A DNA stretch of 64,000 nt from Isoptericola dokdonensis DS-3 (GTDB taxonomy: Bacteria > Actinomycetota > Actinomycetes > Actinomycetales > Cellulomonadaceae): the NCBI RefSeq assembly GCF_001636295.1, contig NZ_CP014209.1, positions 1,116,001 to 1,180,000 on the forward strand, given 5' to 3'. Shown piece by piece: positions 55,847 to 64,000 of this stretch. The position numbers and the translations under genes were made by a program. The notes beneath the pieces were generated by a model, which worked only from the letters and a program-made list of their open reading frames with translations, had not been told where the DNA came from and made no database searches. Every line of letters starts with the position of its first letter. The stretch's first letter is position 1.

Positions 55847-56992
55847 ATGGCCTTCAGCTCCAACCGTTCGGTCCGTACCCGTCAGATGCTGGGCGCGCTG
55901 CGCCCGCGTCGCCCCGGGGTGAACGACCCCGCCACGGACCCGACGCCCCCCACCCCGATCCGTCCCCGTTCCGCGATCGTCGCGGCCACCGTCTACGACG
56001 ACGAGGGCCACCGCACGGCGGGCTTCACGCGCCTGGCCGACACGTTCCGCGCGCTGCGCTCGTCCCCCGGCGGGATGGCGTGGATCGGGCTGGAGCGGCC
56101 CGACGAGCACGAGCTCGCGGCGCTCGCCCGCGAGTTCGACCTGCACCCGCTCGCCGTCGAGGACGCCATCCAGGCCCACCAGCGGCCGAAGATCGAGCGC
56201 TACGGCGAGACGCTGTTCGTCGTGCTGCACGCGGCGCGCTACCTGGACTCGATCGAGGAGGTCGAGTTCTCCGAGCTGCACGTGTTCATCGGCCCCGACT
56301 TCGTCGTGACGGTCCGCCACGGCGACTCCCCCGACCTGGCCACCGTGCGCGCCCGCCTGGAGTCGACGCCGCAGATGCTGGCCCGCGGTCCCGAAGCCGT
56401 GCTCTACGCGATCATGGACCGCATCGTCGACGACTACGCGCCGGTCGTGTCCGGCCTGGACTACGACATCGACCAGATCGAGGGCGAGGTCTTCTCCGGC
56501 GACGCGCACGTCTCCCGGCGCATCTACGAGCTGTCCCGCGAGGTCGTCGACTTCCAGCGGGCCGTGCGCCCGCTGCAGAGCGTCTGCCAGTCGCTGGCCA
56601 AGGGTGCCGAGAAGTACCGGGTGGACGAGGAGATGCAGACGTACCTGCGCGACGTCGCGGACCACCTCATCGAGGTCGCCGAGTCCGTCGAGACGTTCCG
56701 CGCGGCCCTGCGCGACATCCTCACGGTGAACGCGACCCTCGTGGCGCAGCGGCAGAACGAGGAGATGACGCACCTCACCGAGGTGTCGATCAAGCAGGGT
56801 GACGAGGTCAAGCGGATCTCCGGCTGGGCGGCCATCCTCTTCGCGCCGACCCTCGTGGGCGCCATCTACGGCATGAACTTCGACACGATGCCGGAGCTGC
56901 ACTGGGTCTGGGGCTACCCGTTCGCGCTGCTGCTGATGCTCGCCGTCAGCGTCGGGCTGTACGCCGTCTTCCGCTGGAAGAAGTGGATGTAG
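55847..56992 (+). CDS. corA: CorA-family magnesium/cobalt transporter
   Basis: 381 residues. A proline-rich leader (about 20-40), cytoplasmic alpha/beta domain (IVAATVYDDEGHRTAGF; WIGLERPDEHEL; LHPLAVEDAIQAHQRPKIERYGETLFVVLH), the long stalk helix (about 180-310), then two membrane helices. The pore signature YGMNFDTMPEL between them is intact and the C-terminus RWKKWM is basic. It imports Mg2+. Preceded by a leader ORF; its stop is one base from the stop of the convergent cold-shock gene. Confidence 0.94.
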   Translation: MAFSSNRSVRTRQMLGALRPRRPGVNDPATDPTPPTPIRPRSAIVAATVYDDEGHRTAGFTRLADTFRALRSSPGGMAWIGLERPDEHELAALAREFDLHPLAVEDAIQAHQRPKIERYGETLFVVLHAARYLDSIEEVEFSELHVFIGPDFVVTVRHGDSPDLATVRARLESTPQMLARGPEAVLYAIMDRIVDDYAPVVSGLDYDIDQIEGEVFSGDAHVSRRIYELSREVVDFQRAVRPLQSVCQSLAKGAEKYRVDEEMQTYLRDVADHLIEVAESVETFRAALRDILTVNATLVAQRQNEEMTHLTEVSIKQGDEVKRISGWAAILFAPTLVGAIYGMNFDTMPELHWVWGYPFALLLMLAVSVGLYAVFRWKKWM

Positions 56993-56993
56993 G

Positions 56994-57437
56994 TCAGCCG
57001 TCGAGCCAGCCGTGCCCCCGGGCGACCTGCTCGACGGCGTGCCGCACGGCGAGCACCTGACGCCCCGTGAGGTCGCCCGCGGCGGTGAGCAGGCGCTCCG
57101 TGAGCTCGGCCCGCAGCTCGGCCGCGGACAGCACGTCGGCGAACCCGTCGTGGGGCGGCGGGTTCGCGGCGTCAGCAGGTGTGGAGGTGCCCGTCCCGAG
57201 GGCGGCCTGCACGGCGTCCGCCACCGGCGACGACACGAGCGAGGCCCCGAGGGCTCGCGGCCCGCGGTCGCCGTCCTCGTAGTCAATCTCGACCACCGTG
57301 CCGACGGCCATGAGGGACTTGTCGAAGTCGAGGTCGTTCACGTGCAGGAACACGTCCTCGTCGAGGCCGTCGGCCGCGACGAACGCGTACCCCTTGGACA
57401 CGTCGTACCGCACCACGCTGCCACGCACCCGAGCCAC
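56994..57437 (-). CDS. Cold-shock-domain protein with C-terminal extension
   Basis: 147 residues from GTG 57437; GTG starts at 57452, 57440 and 57428 are also in frame. The CSD (about 3-67) reads VRGSVVRYDVSKGYAFVAADGLDEDVFLHVNDL, with KGYAF and DVFLHV as the RNP-like motifs. A C-terminal segment (about 85-147) with LSAAELRAELTERLLTAAGDLTGRQVLAVRHAVEQVARGHGWLDG is typical of the longer actinobacterial CspA-like proteins. TATGCT at 57468-57473 is a likely -10. It probably acts as an RNA chaperone. Confidence 0.85.
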   Translation of the reverse strand: MARVRGSVVRYDVSKGYAFVAADGLDEDVFLHVNDLDFDKSLMAVGTVVEIDYEDGDRGPRALGASLVSSPVADAVQAALGTGTSTPADAANPPPHDGFADVLSAAELRAELTERLLTAAGDLTGRQVLAVRHAVEQVARGHGWLDG

Positions 57438-57511
57438 CACCTCTAGCCGCACTGCTCCGACAGTCGCAGCATAGACCCGCGCGGCAGCGCGCCGCGGGGC
57501 GAGGACGCCGC

Positions 57512-57517
57512 TAGCCT
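57512..57517 (+). promoter_or_regulatory. -10 hexamer of the AI-2E-like gene (leaderless)
   Basis: TAGCCT, 7 nt before GTG 57525. Confidence 0.5.
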
Positions 57518-57524
57518 CGCCCAC

Positions 57525-58868
57525 GTGACGACCATCGCGCACCCGAGCCCGACGGCCGACGTCGCGGCCGACGGCCCGACCGGCCCCGCCGGGCTCGGCC
57601 CCACCCTGCGGACCCTGCTCGGCCTGGCCGCGGCGGTGGTGGTGCTCGCCGGCATGAGCGCCGCCGGGGAGGTGCTCGCCCCCCTGCTGCTCGCCGCCGT
57701 CATCGTCATCATCTGCCACCCGGTACGGTTCCCGCTCCTGGCCCGCGGCTGGCCGAGCTGGCTCGCCACGACCGCCGTCATCGTCGTGTCGTACCTCATC
57801 CTCGCCGCGCTCCTCGCGATGGGCGTCTGGGCGGGGTTCCGGTTCGCGGCGCTCGTGCGCGAGTACGTGCCGCAGCTGACCTCCATGGTGAACGACATCC
57901 AGGCGCAGCTCGCCACGCTCGGCCTGGACACCCAGATCGCGGACGCCGTGACGACGTGGCTCCAGCCGTCCAACATCGTGTCGATCGCGGGCACGGTGAC
58001 CAGCATGGCGCTCGGCATCGGGACCGCGTTCTTCTTCGTGCTCGCCTACGCCGTGTTCATGGCCGCCGACGGCGCCCGGTACGCGACGGCCCGCGCCCGC
58101 TTCGGTCGCACGCACGCGGACGCCATCGACCGGTCCGAGCGGTTCAGCTCAGGAGTGCGCCGGTACTACGTCGTCAACGCGTCGTTCGGTGCCGTCGTCG
58201 CCGTGGTCGACGGGGTCGCCCTGGCGCTGCTCAACGTCCCGGGTGCCGCCATCTGGGCGATCCTGGCGTTCGTCACCAACTTCGTGCCGAACATCGGGTT
58301 CGTGCTCGGGCTCGTGCCGCCGGCCGTCATGGCGCTCGTCGCCGGCGGGTGGCAGCTCTCCCTCGCCGTCGTCGCCGTCTACTGCGTGGTCAACGTCGTG
58401 CTCCAGGTGTTCGTCCAGCCGAAGTTCGTCGCCGACGCCGTCTCGCTGTCGCTGACGCTGAGCTTCGTGTCCGTGGTGTTCTGGACGTTCGTCATCGGCC
58501 CGCTCGGCGCGATCCTGTCGATCCCGCTGACGCTGCTGGTCCGTGCCCTCGTGCTGGAGGGCGACCCGCGCAACGTGTGGCTGCGCTGGCTGTCGGGCGA
58601 CGTCGTCACCGAGGACGACGGGCCACCGGCGCCGGCCCCGCCGCCCGCCGCCGACGACGAGCGGGTCCCGGTGGCCGCGTCCGCCCGCCACCTCGGCACG
58701 GCGGTCGAGACGGCCGACGACGCACCGGCCGGGCCGGCGCCCGTCGCCGCCGAACCCGGCCCGCCCGCAGGCCCGGTGCCGACGACGGAAGGCCCCGACA
58801 CCCCGGAGCCGCCGTTGCGCGACCCGTGGGACGACGTGGACTCCCCCGCCGGGCCGTCCGGCTCCTGA
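57525..58868 (+). CDS. AI-2E family transporter
   Basis: 447 residues, about seven to eight membrane helices. AAVVVLAGMSAAGEVLAPLLLAAVIVIICHPV and later GAAIWAILAFVTNFVPNIGFVLGLVPPAVMALVAGGW and FVIGPLGAILSIPLTLLVRALVL are family hallmarks. Members export signalling molecules or ions (the TqsA-type and Na+/H+ antiporter-type are known); the substrate here is unknown. The last 75 residues are a Pro/Ala-rich cytoplasmic tail. Divergent from the cold-shock gene. Confidence 0.9.
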   Translation: MTTIAHPSPTADVAADGPTGPAGLGPTLRTLLGLAAAVVVLAGMSAAGEVLAPLLLAAVIVIICHPVRFPLLARGWPSWLATTAVIVVSYLILAALLAMGVWAGFRFAALVREYVPQLTSMVNDIQAQLATLGLDTQIADAVTTWLQPSNIVSIAGTVTSMALGIGTAFFFVLAYAVFMAADGARYATARARFGRTHADAIDRSERFSSGVRRYYVVNASFGAVVAVVDGVALALLNVPGAAIWAILAFVTNFVPNIGFVLGLVPPAVMALVAGGWQLSLAVVAVYCVVNVVLQVFVQPKFVADAVSLSLTLSFVSVVFWTFVIGPLGAILSIPLTLLVRALVLEGDPRNVWLRWLSGDVVTEDDGPPAPAPPPAADDERVPVAASARHLGTAVETADDAPAGPAPVAAEPGPPAGPVPTTEGPDTPEPPLRDPWDDVDSPAGPSGS

Positions 58869-58901
58869 CTCCCGGCAGCCGCCCGAGGCCGGGCCGCTCG
58901 G

Positions 58902-59690
58902 TCAGAGCTCGTGGCGGACGAACTGCACGATCCGCGCGGCCATCGCCTCCGGGTCCCACGAGTGGTCCGCGCCCGCGACCTCCTCGACGGTGCCGCGCGT
59001 CGCGACGTCGGCGACCCGCTCGGCCGCCACGGGCATCTCGGGGAAGGTGGTCGTGCCGTAGGTGGCCAGCACGGGCACGGCGAGCTCGCGCAGGGCCCCC
59101 GTCTCGAGCAGCTCGGTGGCACGCACCAGCGCCTGCCCGTCGGCCCGCTGGCTCAGCGCGGCACGGGCCAGCACCTCGAAGTCGGGCGACGCCTTCATCC
59201 CCGCCAGCCACTCCGGCGGCATGTCCTTCATGTACTGCTCGGTGGCGCCGACGAGGTCGCCGACGTCGAGACGGCGCTCGAACTCGGCGATCCAGGCGGT
59301 GACCTCCTCGAGCGTGCCCGCCAGCGGCGCCTCCCACAGCAGCAGGCCCGCCACCGGCTGCTCGCGATCGGCGGCGGCCAGCGCGATCGCGGCGCCCGAC
59401 GAGTGCCCCACCAGGACGGCGGGGACGCCGGCCGCATCGATCGCCGCGCCCAGCGCCGACACCTCGCGGTCCAGGTCGAGGACTCCGTCGGCCGGGCTGT
59501 CGCCCCGGCCGAGCCGGTCGTAGACGACGGTCGTCAGGCCGTGCGCGGCGACGAGCTCCGCCGTGCGGGTGGTGACCGGGTCCGTCGCGCGGGTCGGTCC
59601 GGCACCGGCCACGAAGACGACCCCCGGGCCGTCCCCGTAGCGGTCGAACCCGACCTGGTCACCGGCCACGCTCGTCACGTGCTGCGTCAT
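58902..59690 (-). CDS. Alpha/beta hydrolase
   Basis: 262 residues. Nucleophile elbow VLVGHSSGAAIAL, oxyanion region VVFVAGAGPTRATDP and the terminal His in AGADHSWDPEAMA; TYGTTTFPEMP is near the acid residue. A cap domain lies between about 120 and 200. Substrate unknown. ATG 59690 has GGGAGG at good spacing, so this gene uses a conventional leader. Next gene upstream is the small hypothetical 59767-60147. Confidence 0.88.
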   Translation of the reverse strand: MTQHVTSVAGDQVGFDRYGDGPGVVFVAGAGPTRATDPVTTRTAELVAAHGLTTVVYDRLGRGDSPADGVLDLDREVSALGAAIDAAGVPAVLVGHSSGAAIALAAADREQPVAGLLLWEAPLAGTLEEVTAWIAEFERRLDVGDLVGATEQYMKDMPPEWLAGMKASPDFEVLARAALSQRADGQALVRATELLETGALRELAVPVLATYGTTTFPEMPVAAERVADVATRGTVEEVAGADHSWDPEAMAARIVQFVRHEL

Positions 59691-59766
59691 CACGTCCTCC
59701 CTGCGGCGCGGCAGGTCCGCGCCAGAGGTGACGCTAGCCCCCCGCGCCGACATCCGACAGCGGAGC

Positions 59767-60147
59767 TCATCCGCCGAAGGAGGTGACGCCGTCGGGGTCG
59801 TCCGTGCGGCGGGGCCGCAGCGCGGACGGCGCGGGCCACGGGAGCTCGAACCGCTCGACGGGGACGTCGACGGCACCGAAGTCGTCGGTCTGCACCACCA
59901 CACGCTCCGGGGTGAGCTCGACCAGCCGTACCCGCAGCGCCGCCGCACCGTCCCGCTCGAGCATCCACACCTCGCCGAGCCACGCGAGGCTGACGTCGTC
60001 GAGCACCTCCTCCGCGGCGAGCCAGTCGACGGGTCCCGTGAGCTCCTCGCCGAGGAGGGAGACGGCCACCCAGTCGTCCCCGGCGGGCCTGATCCACCCC
60101 ACGTGCTCCCGGTCGCCCGGGCGCCGGTGCTCGATCCATCCGTCCAT
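59767..60147 (-). CDS. Hypothetical protein
   Basis: 126 residues, acidic, strand-rich, no membrane segment: MDGWIEHRRPGDREHVGWIRPAGDDWVAVSLLG, then GPVDWLAAEEVLDDVSLAWLG and a C-terminal RVRLVELTPERVVVQTDDFGAVDVP. No family recognised. TAGGGT lies 7 nt before the ATG, so it is probably leaderless. Downstream is the hydrolase gene, 76 bp on. Confidence 0.7.
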   Translation of the reverse strand: MDGWIEHRRPGDREHVGWIRPAGDDWVAVSLLGEELTGPVDWLAAEEVLDDVSLAWLGEVWMLERDGAAALRVRLVELTPERVVVQTDDFGAVDVPVERFELPWPAPSALRPRRTDDPDGVTSFGG

Positions 60148-60154
60148 GGTCGCG

Positions 60155-60160
60155 ACCCTA
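60155..60160 (-). promoter_or_regulatory. -10 hexamer of the 60147 gene (leaderless)
   Basis: Minus-strand TAGGGT, 7 nt before ATG 60147. Confidence 0.5.
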
Positions 60161-60200
60161 GGCCGACCGGCCGACCCCGTCGAGGCGATTCCGGCGCGGC

Positions 60201-61025
60201 TCAGGACCCGGCGCGCCCGTCGGCGAGCCCGCGGGCGTACGCCTCGGCCGTGCCCTCGCGGAACAGGTCGTCCGGACCCGTGCGCACCAGCGACCGCGCC
60301 CGTGGACCGCCGTCGGCGCCGCCCAGGACGAACCGCCCTGCCCCCCGCACCACCGCGACCGCCCGACCGCTGGCCTTGCCCCGCACGAGCTCCGAGGCCG
60401 CGGCGAGCTCGTCGGCCACGGCCGTCACCGTCACCGTCAGCGCGCGCCCGTGGCTGTCGACGCCGCCGCGCAGGTCGTCGAGCACCCGCAGGCCCGCCGA
60501 GCCGATCGCGACGTCGGTGACGCCGTCGCGCCAGGTGCGGCCCGCGGTGTCCGTCACCAGGACCGCGAGCCGGTCGAGCCCGAACCGGGCCCGCCACGCG
60601 GCCCGCAGCGCGCGGGCGGTCGCGTCCGGGTCGAGCGGCAGCAGCAGCACCGTGCCCTCGGGGGTGTTCGAGGCGTCCACCCCGGCCGCGGCCATGACGA
60701 GGCCGAGCCGGTTCTCCACGATCCGCAACGGCGGAGCGCCGGGGCGCTCCCGTGTCGCGACGACCCGCACCGTCTCGTCGGTGATCGCCTGCTCACGGTC
60801 GGCGGCGGCCACGACGCGCCCCTCGGCCTTGGAGACGATCTTGGACGTGACGACGACGACGTCCCCCTCGGCCAGGGCGTCGCCCGACCGGGCGGCGTCG
60901 GCGGCCAGGAGGTCGCCGACCAGCGCCGCGAGGTCGTCGCCGGGGCGCACCTCCCCCAGGCCGGACGGCGCCCACAGGCTCAGGCGGGCTTCGCCCAGCA
61001 CCTCGGGACGCTCCGGGACGGTCAC
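60201..61025 (-). CDS. cofE: Coenzyme F420-0:L-glutamate ligase (CofE)
   Basis: 274 residues. CofE/FbiB-N domain adds gamma-glutamates to F420-0. [25 protein letters not shown] is the family N-terminal signature; [49 protein letters not shown] and [17 protein letters not shown] follow. The C-terminal FMN-reductase-like half of mycobacterial FbiB is missing, so this is the stand-alone type. GTG 61025 overlaps the LLM gene stop (GTGA), so both are co-expressed. Together with the cassette at 40-43 kb it suggests use of imported F420-0. Confidence 0.92.
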   Translation of the reverse strand: MTVPERPEVLGEARLSLWAPSGLGEVRPGDDLAALVGDLLAADAARSGDALAEGDVVVVTSKIVSKAEGRVVAAADREQAITDETVRVVATRERPGAPPLRIVENRLGLVMAAAGVDASNTPEGTVLLLPLDPDATARALRAAWRARFGLDRLAVLVTDTAGRTWRDGVTDVAIGSAGLRVLDDLRGGVDSHGRALTVTVTAVADELAAASELVRGKASGRAVAVVRGAGRFVLGGADGGPRARSLVRTGPDDLFREGTAEAYARGLADGRAGS

Positions 61026-62026
61026 CGGACGAGCTTCGGCAGCACCTCGCGACCGAAGACCTCGATCCACTCCCGCTGGTTGCGCCCGACGTTGTGCAGG
61101 TAGATGCGGTCGAAGCCGAGGTCGACGTACTTCTGGATGGCGGCGCGGTGCTCGTCCGGGTCGGCCGAGATCACCATGCGGCCCTCGAAGTCCTCGGGGC
61201 GCACCAGCTTGGCCATCTGCGCGAAGTCGTGCGGCGAGCGGATGTCCGCCTTGGGGAACTTCATGCCACCGTTCGGCCACTCCGTCATGGCGTTCGCGAG
61301 CGCCTCCTCGTCCGTCTCCGCCCACGACATGTGCACCTGGAGCACCTTGGGCATGCCCTCGGGGTCGCGGCCGGACTCCTTGACGCCGGCGTCGAAGCGG
61401 CCGAAGAGCATCTCGATCTTCTCCAGCGGCGCGCCGACGGTGATGAGGCCGTCGGCGTGCTTGCCCGCACGCTTGGCGGTGATCGGGCCCGCCGTGGCCA
61501 CCAGGATCTCGGGGGCGACCTCCGGCATGGTCCACAGCCGGGTGGACTCCAGCTTGAAGAACTGCCCCGAGTGCTTGACGTCCTTGCCCTCCAGGCCGGA
61601 CGCGAAGAGCTTCTTGATGACGTCGATCGCCTCGAACATGCGGTTGATGCGCTCCGGCGCCTCGGGCCAGTAGCCCGCGGTGACGTGCTCGTTGAGGGCC
61701 TCACCGGAGCCGAGGCCGAGCCAGTGCCGACCCGGGTACATCGCGGCGAGCGTCGCCGACGCCTGCGCGACCACCGCGGGGTGGAACCGGAACGACGGGC
61801 ACGTGACGCCGGGGCCGAGGTCGCCGCGGGTGCGCTCGCCGAGGGCCGACAGGACGTTCCACACGAACGCCGCCTCGCCCTGCTGCGGGACCCACGGCTG
61901 GAAGTGGTCCGCGGCCATCACGCCGGAGAAGCCGTGCTCCTCCGCGTACGCCGACAGCGCGACCACGTCGGTGGGGTGGAACTGCTCGAGCATCGCGGCA
62001 TAGCCGATGGTGAGATCAGGAGCCAT
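61022..62026 (-). CDS. F420-dependent LLM-class oxidoreductase (TIGR03557-like)
   Basis: 334 residues. TIM-barrel luciferase-like monooxygenase group close to F420-dependent glucose-6-phosphate dehydrogenase: [91 protein letters not shown], and [22 protein letters not shown]. The usual F420-binding glycine/serine positions (GSGEALNEH) are present. Substrate is uncertain; related enzymes oxidise sugars or reduce exotic compounds. Leaderless (TAGGCT, 7 nt). First gene of the LLM-cofE unit. Confidence 0.92.
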   Translation of the reverse strand: MAPDLTIGYAAMLEQFHPTDVVALSAYAEEHGFSGVMAADHFQPWVPQQGEAAFVWNVLSALGERTRGDLGPGVTCPSFRFHPAVVAQASATLAAMYPGRHWLGLGSGEALNEHVTAGYWPEAPERINRMFEAIDVIKKLFASGLEGKDVKHSGQFFKLESTRLWTMPEVAPEILVATAGPITAKRAGKHADGLITVGAPLEKIEMLFGRFDAGVKESGRDPEGMPKVLQVHMSWAETDEEALANAMTEWPNGGMKFPKADIRSPHDFAQMAKLVRPEDFEGRMVISADPDEHRAAIQKYVDLGFDRIYLHNVGRNQREWIEVFGREVLPKLVR

Positions 62027-62033
62027 ACGACCG

Positions 62034-62039
62034 AGCCTA
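62034..62039 (-). promoter_or_regulatory. -10 hexamer of the LLM oxidoreductase gene (leaderless)
   Basis: Minus-strand TAGGCT, 7 nt before ATG 62026. Confidence 0.5.
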
Positions 62040-62082
62040 TCCCCGGCGCGGTGGTCCCCACCGCCGGACGGCGAGGGGGACG

Positions 62083-63051
62083 TCACCGCAGGTTCTTGGC
62101 GAAGAAGTGCGTCGCGTGGGGGTTGTCGCTGTAGCGCTCGATGCTCCGGTAGCCGGCCCGCTCGTACATCGCCACCGCCTCGGTCAGCGCCCCGTTGGTG
62201 TCGAGCCGCACGACGTCGTGGCCCAGGTCGCGCGCCGCACCCTCCAGGTGCCGCAGCAGCCGGGAGCCCAGACCGGCACCGCGCCACGCGTCGTCGACCC
62301 ACATCCGCTTGATCTCCGCCGCGCCGTCCTCGAGGGGCTGCACGCCCCCGCAGGCCACCGGGACGCCGTCCGACACCGCCACGACGAAAGCCCCCCGGGG
62401 TGCCACGAGATGCTCGGCGTCCGCCGCGAGCGCGGCGTCGACGTCCAAGGTCTCGCCGCCGCCGATGCGCGCACCGACCTCGTCGAAGAAGGCCACGACC
62501 GCGCGCCGCGCCAGGGCCGAGGTGGGCGGGACGGGCTCGATCGCGACCGTGGCGGCACGCACGAGCAGGTCCGCCTCCGCCAGCGCGGCCGAGAGCCGGT
62601 CGCGCTGGCGCGCCGTCAACGGGGCGATCAGGTCGCGCGCGCGGTCCGCCGAGCGCTCCTCCAGCTCGCCCCACGTGCGCCGGCCGGCCGCCGTGAGCTC
62701 CACCCTGCGTCGACGGCGGTCGCCCGGGTCGGGTTCGACGCGCACCAGGCCGTCGGCCTCCAGCCGGCGCAGCAACCTGCTGAGATAGCCCGAGTCCAGG
62801 CCCAGCCGGGAGCGCAGGTCGCGGGCGGTGCCCGGTTCGACGCCGATCTCGTAGAGGAGCCGGGCCGTGCCGAGCGCCATGCCGAGGCCCAGGAAGGACT
62901 CCTCGAGCGCGCCGACGCGCTGCGTGTAGCTGCGGTTGAACCGGCGTACGACGTCGGTGTGCTCCGGCTGCACGGTGCTGGGGTCGGGGGCGCGGGGGAC
63001 GTCCGGGGCGGCGCGGGCGACGAGGGTCGCCGGGCTCGGGTCGATGGCCAT
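62083..63051 (-). CDS. MarR-family regulator fused to a GNAT acetyltransferase
   Basis: 322 residues. The N-terminal winged-helix domain (about 30-150) has GTARDLRSRLGLDSGYLSRLLRRLEADGLV and DPGDRRRRRVELTAAG. The GNAT domain (about 165-322) carries MWVDDAWRGAGLGSRLLRHLEGAARDLG with the acetyl-CoA P-loop RGAGLG, and VAMYERAGYRSIERY. Such fusions are known in actinobacteria; acetylation may change DNA binding or act on a small molecule. TATGAT stands 7 nt before ATG 63051, so the start four codons upstream is less likely. Divergent from valS. Confidence 0.92.
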   Translation of the reverse strand: MAIDPSPATLVARAAPDVPRAPDPSTVQPEHTDVVRRFNRSYTQRVGALEESFLGLGMALGTARLLYEIGVEPGTARDLRSRLGLDSGYLSRLLRRLEADGLVRVEPDPGDRRRRRVELTAAGRRTWGELEERSADRARDLIAPLTARQRDRLSAALAEADLLVRAATVAIEPVPPTSALARRAVVAFFDEVGARIGGGETLDVDAALAADAEHLVAPRGAFVVAVSDGVPVACGGVQPLEDGAAEIKRMWVDDAWRGAGLGSRLLRHLEGAARDLGHDVVRLDTNGALTEAVAMYERAGYRSIERYSDNPHATHFFAKNLR

Positions 63052-63058
63052 GTCTCGG

Positions 63059-63064
63059 ATCATA
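63059..63064 (-). promoter_or_regulatory. -10 hexamer of the MarR-GNAT gene (leaderless)
   Basis: Minus-strand TATGAT, 7 nt before ATG 63051; it decides this start. Confidence 0.5.
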
Positions 63065-63131
63065 GTCAGAGAATTTCGGGGGGCGGGACCAGGTGTCGAC
63101 GAGCCCCGGCCGTCTGGGACAATGGCTGACC

Positions 63132-64000
63132 ATGAGCGACTTCCCGACTCCCGGGGCGCCCGCGGCGCCCGAGCAGACCTCCGCAGCGAACCCGACCACC
63201 GGCGCGGTAGCCGGCGACGTCGTGCGCGCGGTGGTCCGGGAGGTACCGGACAAGGTCTCGCTGGACGGCCTCGAGGCGCGGTACGACGAGCGCTGGACGA
63301 GCGAGGGCACGTTCGCGTTCGACCGCACGCGCACCCGCGACGAGGTGTACTCCATCGACACCCCGCCGCCCACGGTGTCCGGCTCGCTGCACGTGGGCCA
63401 CGTGTTCAGCTACACGCACACCGACGTCGTGGCGCGCTACCAGCGCATGCAGGGCAAGGAGGTGTTCTACCCCATGGGGTGGGACGACAACGGCCTGCCC
63501 ACCGAGCGTCGCGTGCAGAACTACTTCGGCGTGCGCTGCGACCCGTCGCTGCCGTACGTCGAGGGTTTCGTCCCGCCGCACCAGGGCACCGACGGCAAGA
63601 ACGTCAAGCCGGGCGACCAGGTGCCGGTGAGCCGACGCAACTTCATCGAGCTGTGCGAGCGGCTCACCGCCGACGACGAGCGTCAGTTCGAGGAGCTGTG
63701 GCGCAAGCTCGGCCTGTCCGTCGACTGGTCGCAGACCTACCAGACCATCGACGCCACCTCCCGCGCCGCCTCCCAGCGCGCGTTCCTGCGCAACCTGGAG
63801 CGTGGGGAGGCCTACCAGGCCGAGGCCCCTGGACTGTGGGACGTCACGTTCCAGACGGCGGTCGCCCAGGCCGAGCTCGAGGCCCGCGAGTACCCCGGCC
63901 ACTACCACCGCGTGGCGTTCCACCGCCCCGACGGCACCCCGGTCCACATCGAGACCACCCGGCCGGAGCTGCTGCCCGCCGTCGTCGCGCTCATCGCGCA
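63132..64000 (+). CDS. valS: Valine-tRNA ligase (3' end beyond the window)
   Basis: The first 289 codons are present. Class I synthetase: HIGH as SGSLHVGHVFSYTHTDVVARYQRM after SIDTPPPTV, then PMGWDDNGLPTERRVQNYFGVRCDP, a motif of the actinobacterial ValRS type. The first 35 residues are a Pro/Ala-rich leader. The start of the editing region (VHIETTRPELLPA) is included. GACAAT ends 8 nt before ATG 63132. No T-box element is visible in the 80-bp divergent spacer. Confidence 0.95.
   Translation, partial: MSDFPTPGAPAAPEQTSAANPTTGAVAGDVVRAVVREVPDKVSLDGLEARYDERWTSEGTFAFDRTRTRDEVYSIDTPPPTVSGSLHVGHVFSYTHTDVVARYQRMQGKEVFYPMGWDDNGLPTERRVQNYFGVRCDPSLPYVEGFVPPHQGTDGKNVKPGDQVPVSRRNFIELCERLTADDERQFEELWRKLGLSVDWSQTYQTIDATSRAASQRAFLRNLERGEAYQAEAPGLWDVTFQTAVAQAELEAREYPGHYHRVAFHRPDGTPVHIETTRPELLPAVVALIA

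Noticed and set aside
63052..63131. T-box or other riboswitch in front of valS
   Set aside because: The spacer to the divergent MarR-GNAT gene is only 80 bp, with no T-box core; a -10-like GACAAT is 8 nt from the ATG.

Overview
This window is a stretch of a very GC-rich (by eye roughly 70-75 % G+C) actinobacterial chromosome. Gene content and order point to the Micrococcales, near Cellulomonadaceae or Promicromonosporaceae: a frr-pyrH-tsf-rpsB block, lepB-rnhB-DUF2469-yraN-comM-dprA, rpsP-KH-rimM-trmD, ffh-glnD-glnB-amtB, ftsY-smc, a T-box-controlled ileS, and a cassette resembling the putative coenzyme F420-0 importer. The genus is inference. No rRNA, tRNA, transposase, prophage or CRISPR array was found.

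Region 1 (1-26.6 kb, nearly all minus strand) is conserved housekeeping DNA: translation (frr, tsf, rpsB, rplS, rpsP, rimM, trmD), UMP kinase, export and SRP (lepB, ffh, ftsY), DNA uptake and recombination (dprA, comM, yraN, a XerC-like recombinase), RNase HII, ammonium transport with PII signalling (amtB-glnB-glnD), smc and ndk. Several units end in strong GC hairpins. The encoded GlnD has no C-terminal ACT sensor domains.

Region 2 (26.1-36.5 kb, minus): ileS-folC and DUF4233-ndk, adjacent in many actinobacteria, are separated here by about 4.9 kb carrying tetR-MFS exporter and a PTS-type dihydroxyacetone kinase operon (dhaK-dhaL-dhaM, DhaM fused to HPr). tetR is preceded by a nested palindromic operator. 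ileS has a T-box leader with an AUC specifier.

Region 3 (36.5-63 kb, mixed strands) is accessory: MFS and LysE exporters, a membrane-anchored molybdopterin oxidoreductase, a substrate-binding protein/permease/ATPase cassette (putative F420-0 importer), an FAD monooxygenase, an HhH-GPD repair protein, a glutathionyl-hydroquinone reductase, an AraC-NmrA-DUF1772 divergon, CutA, a membrane M28 peptidase, dimethylargininase, CorA, a cold-shock protein, an AI-2E permease, CofE with an F420-dependent LLM oxidoreductase, and a MarR-GNAT fusion. The window ends inside valS.

Most notable signals: (i) between convergent genes at 49.19-49.54 kb, two inverted arrays of a 10-bp core at 20-bp spacing flank a perfect 26-bp-arm hairpin; (ii) a 13-codon proline-containing leader ORF with a strong Shine-Dalgarno precedes corA, and its last codons can pair with a site close to the corA start; (iii) F420-0 importer, CofE and an F420-type oxidoreductase in one window suggest F420 salvage; (iv) at least sixteen genes have a TANNNT hexamer 6-8 nt before the start codon, the signature of leaderless transcripts, including one divergent pair with back-to-back palindromic -10 elements.
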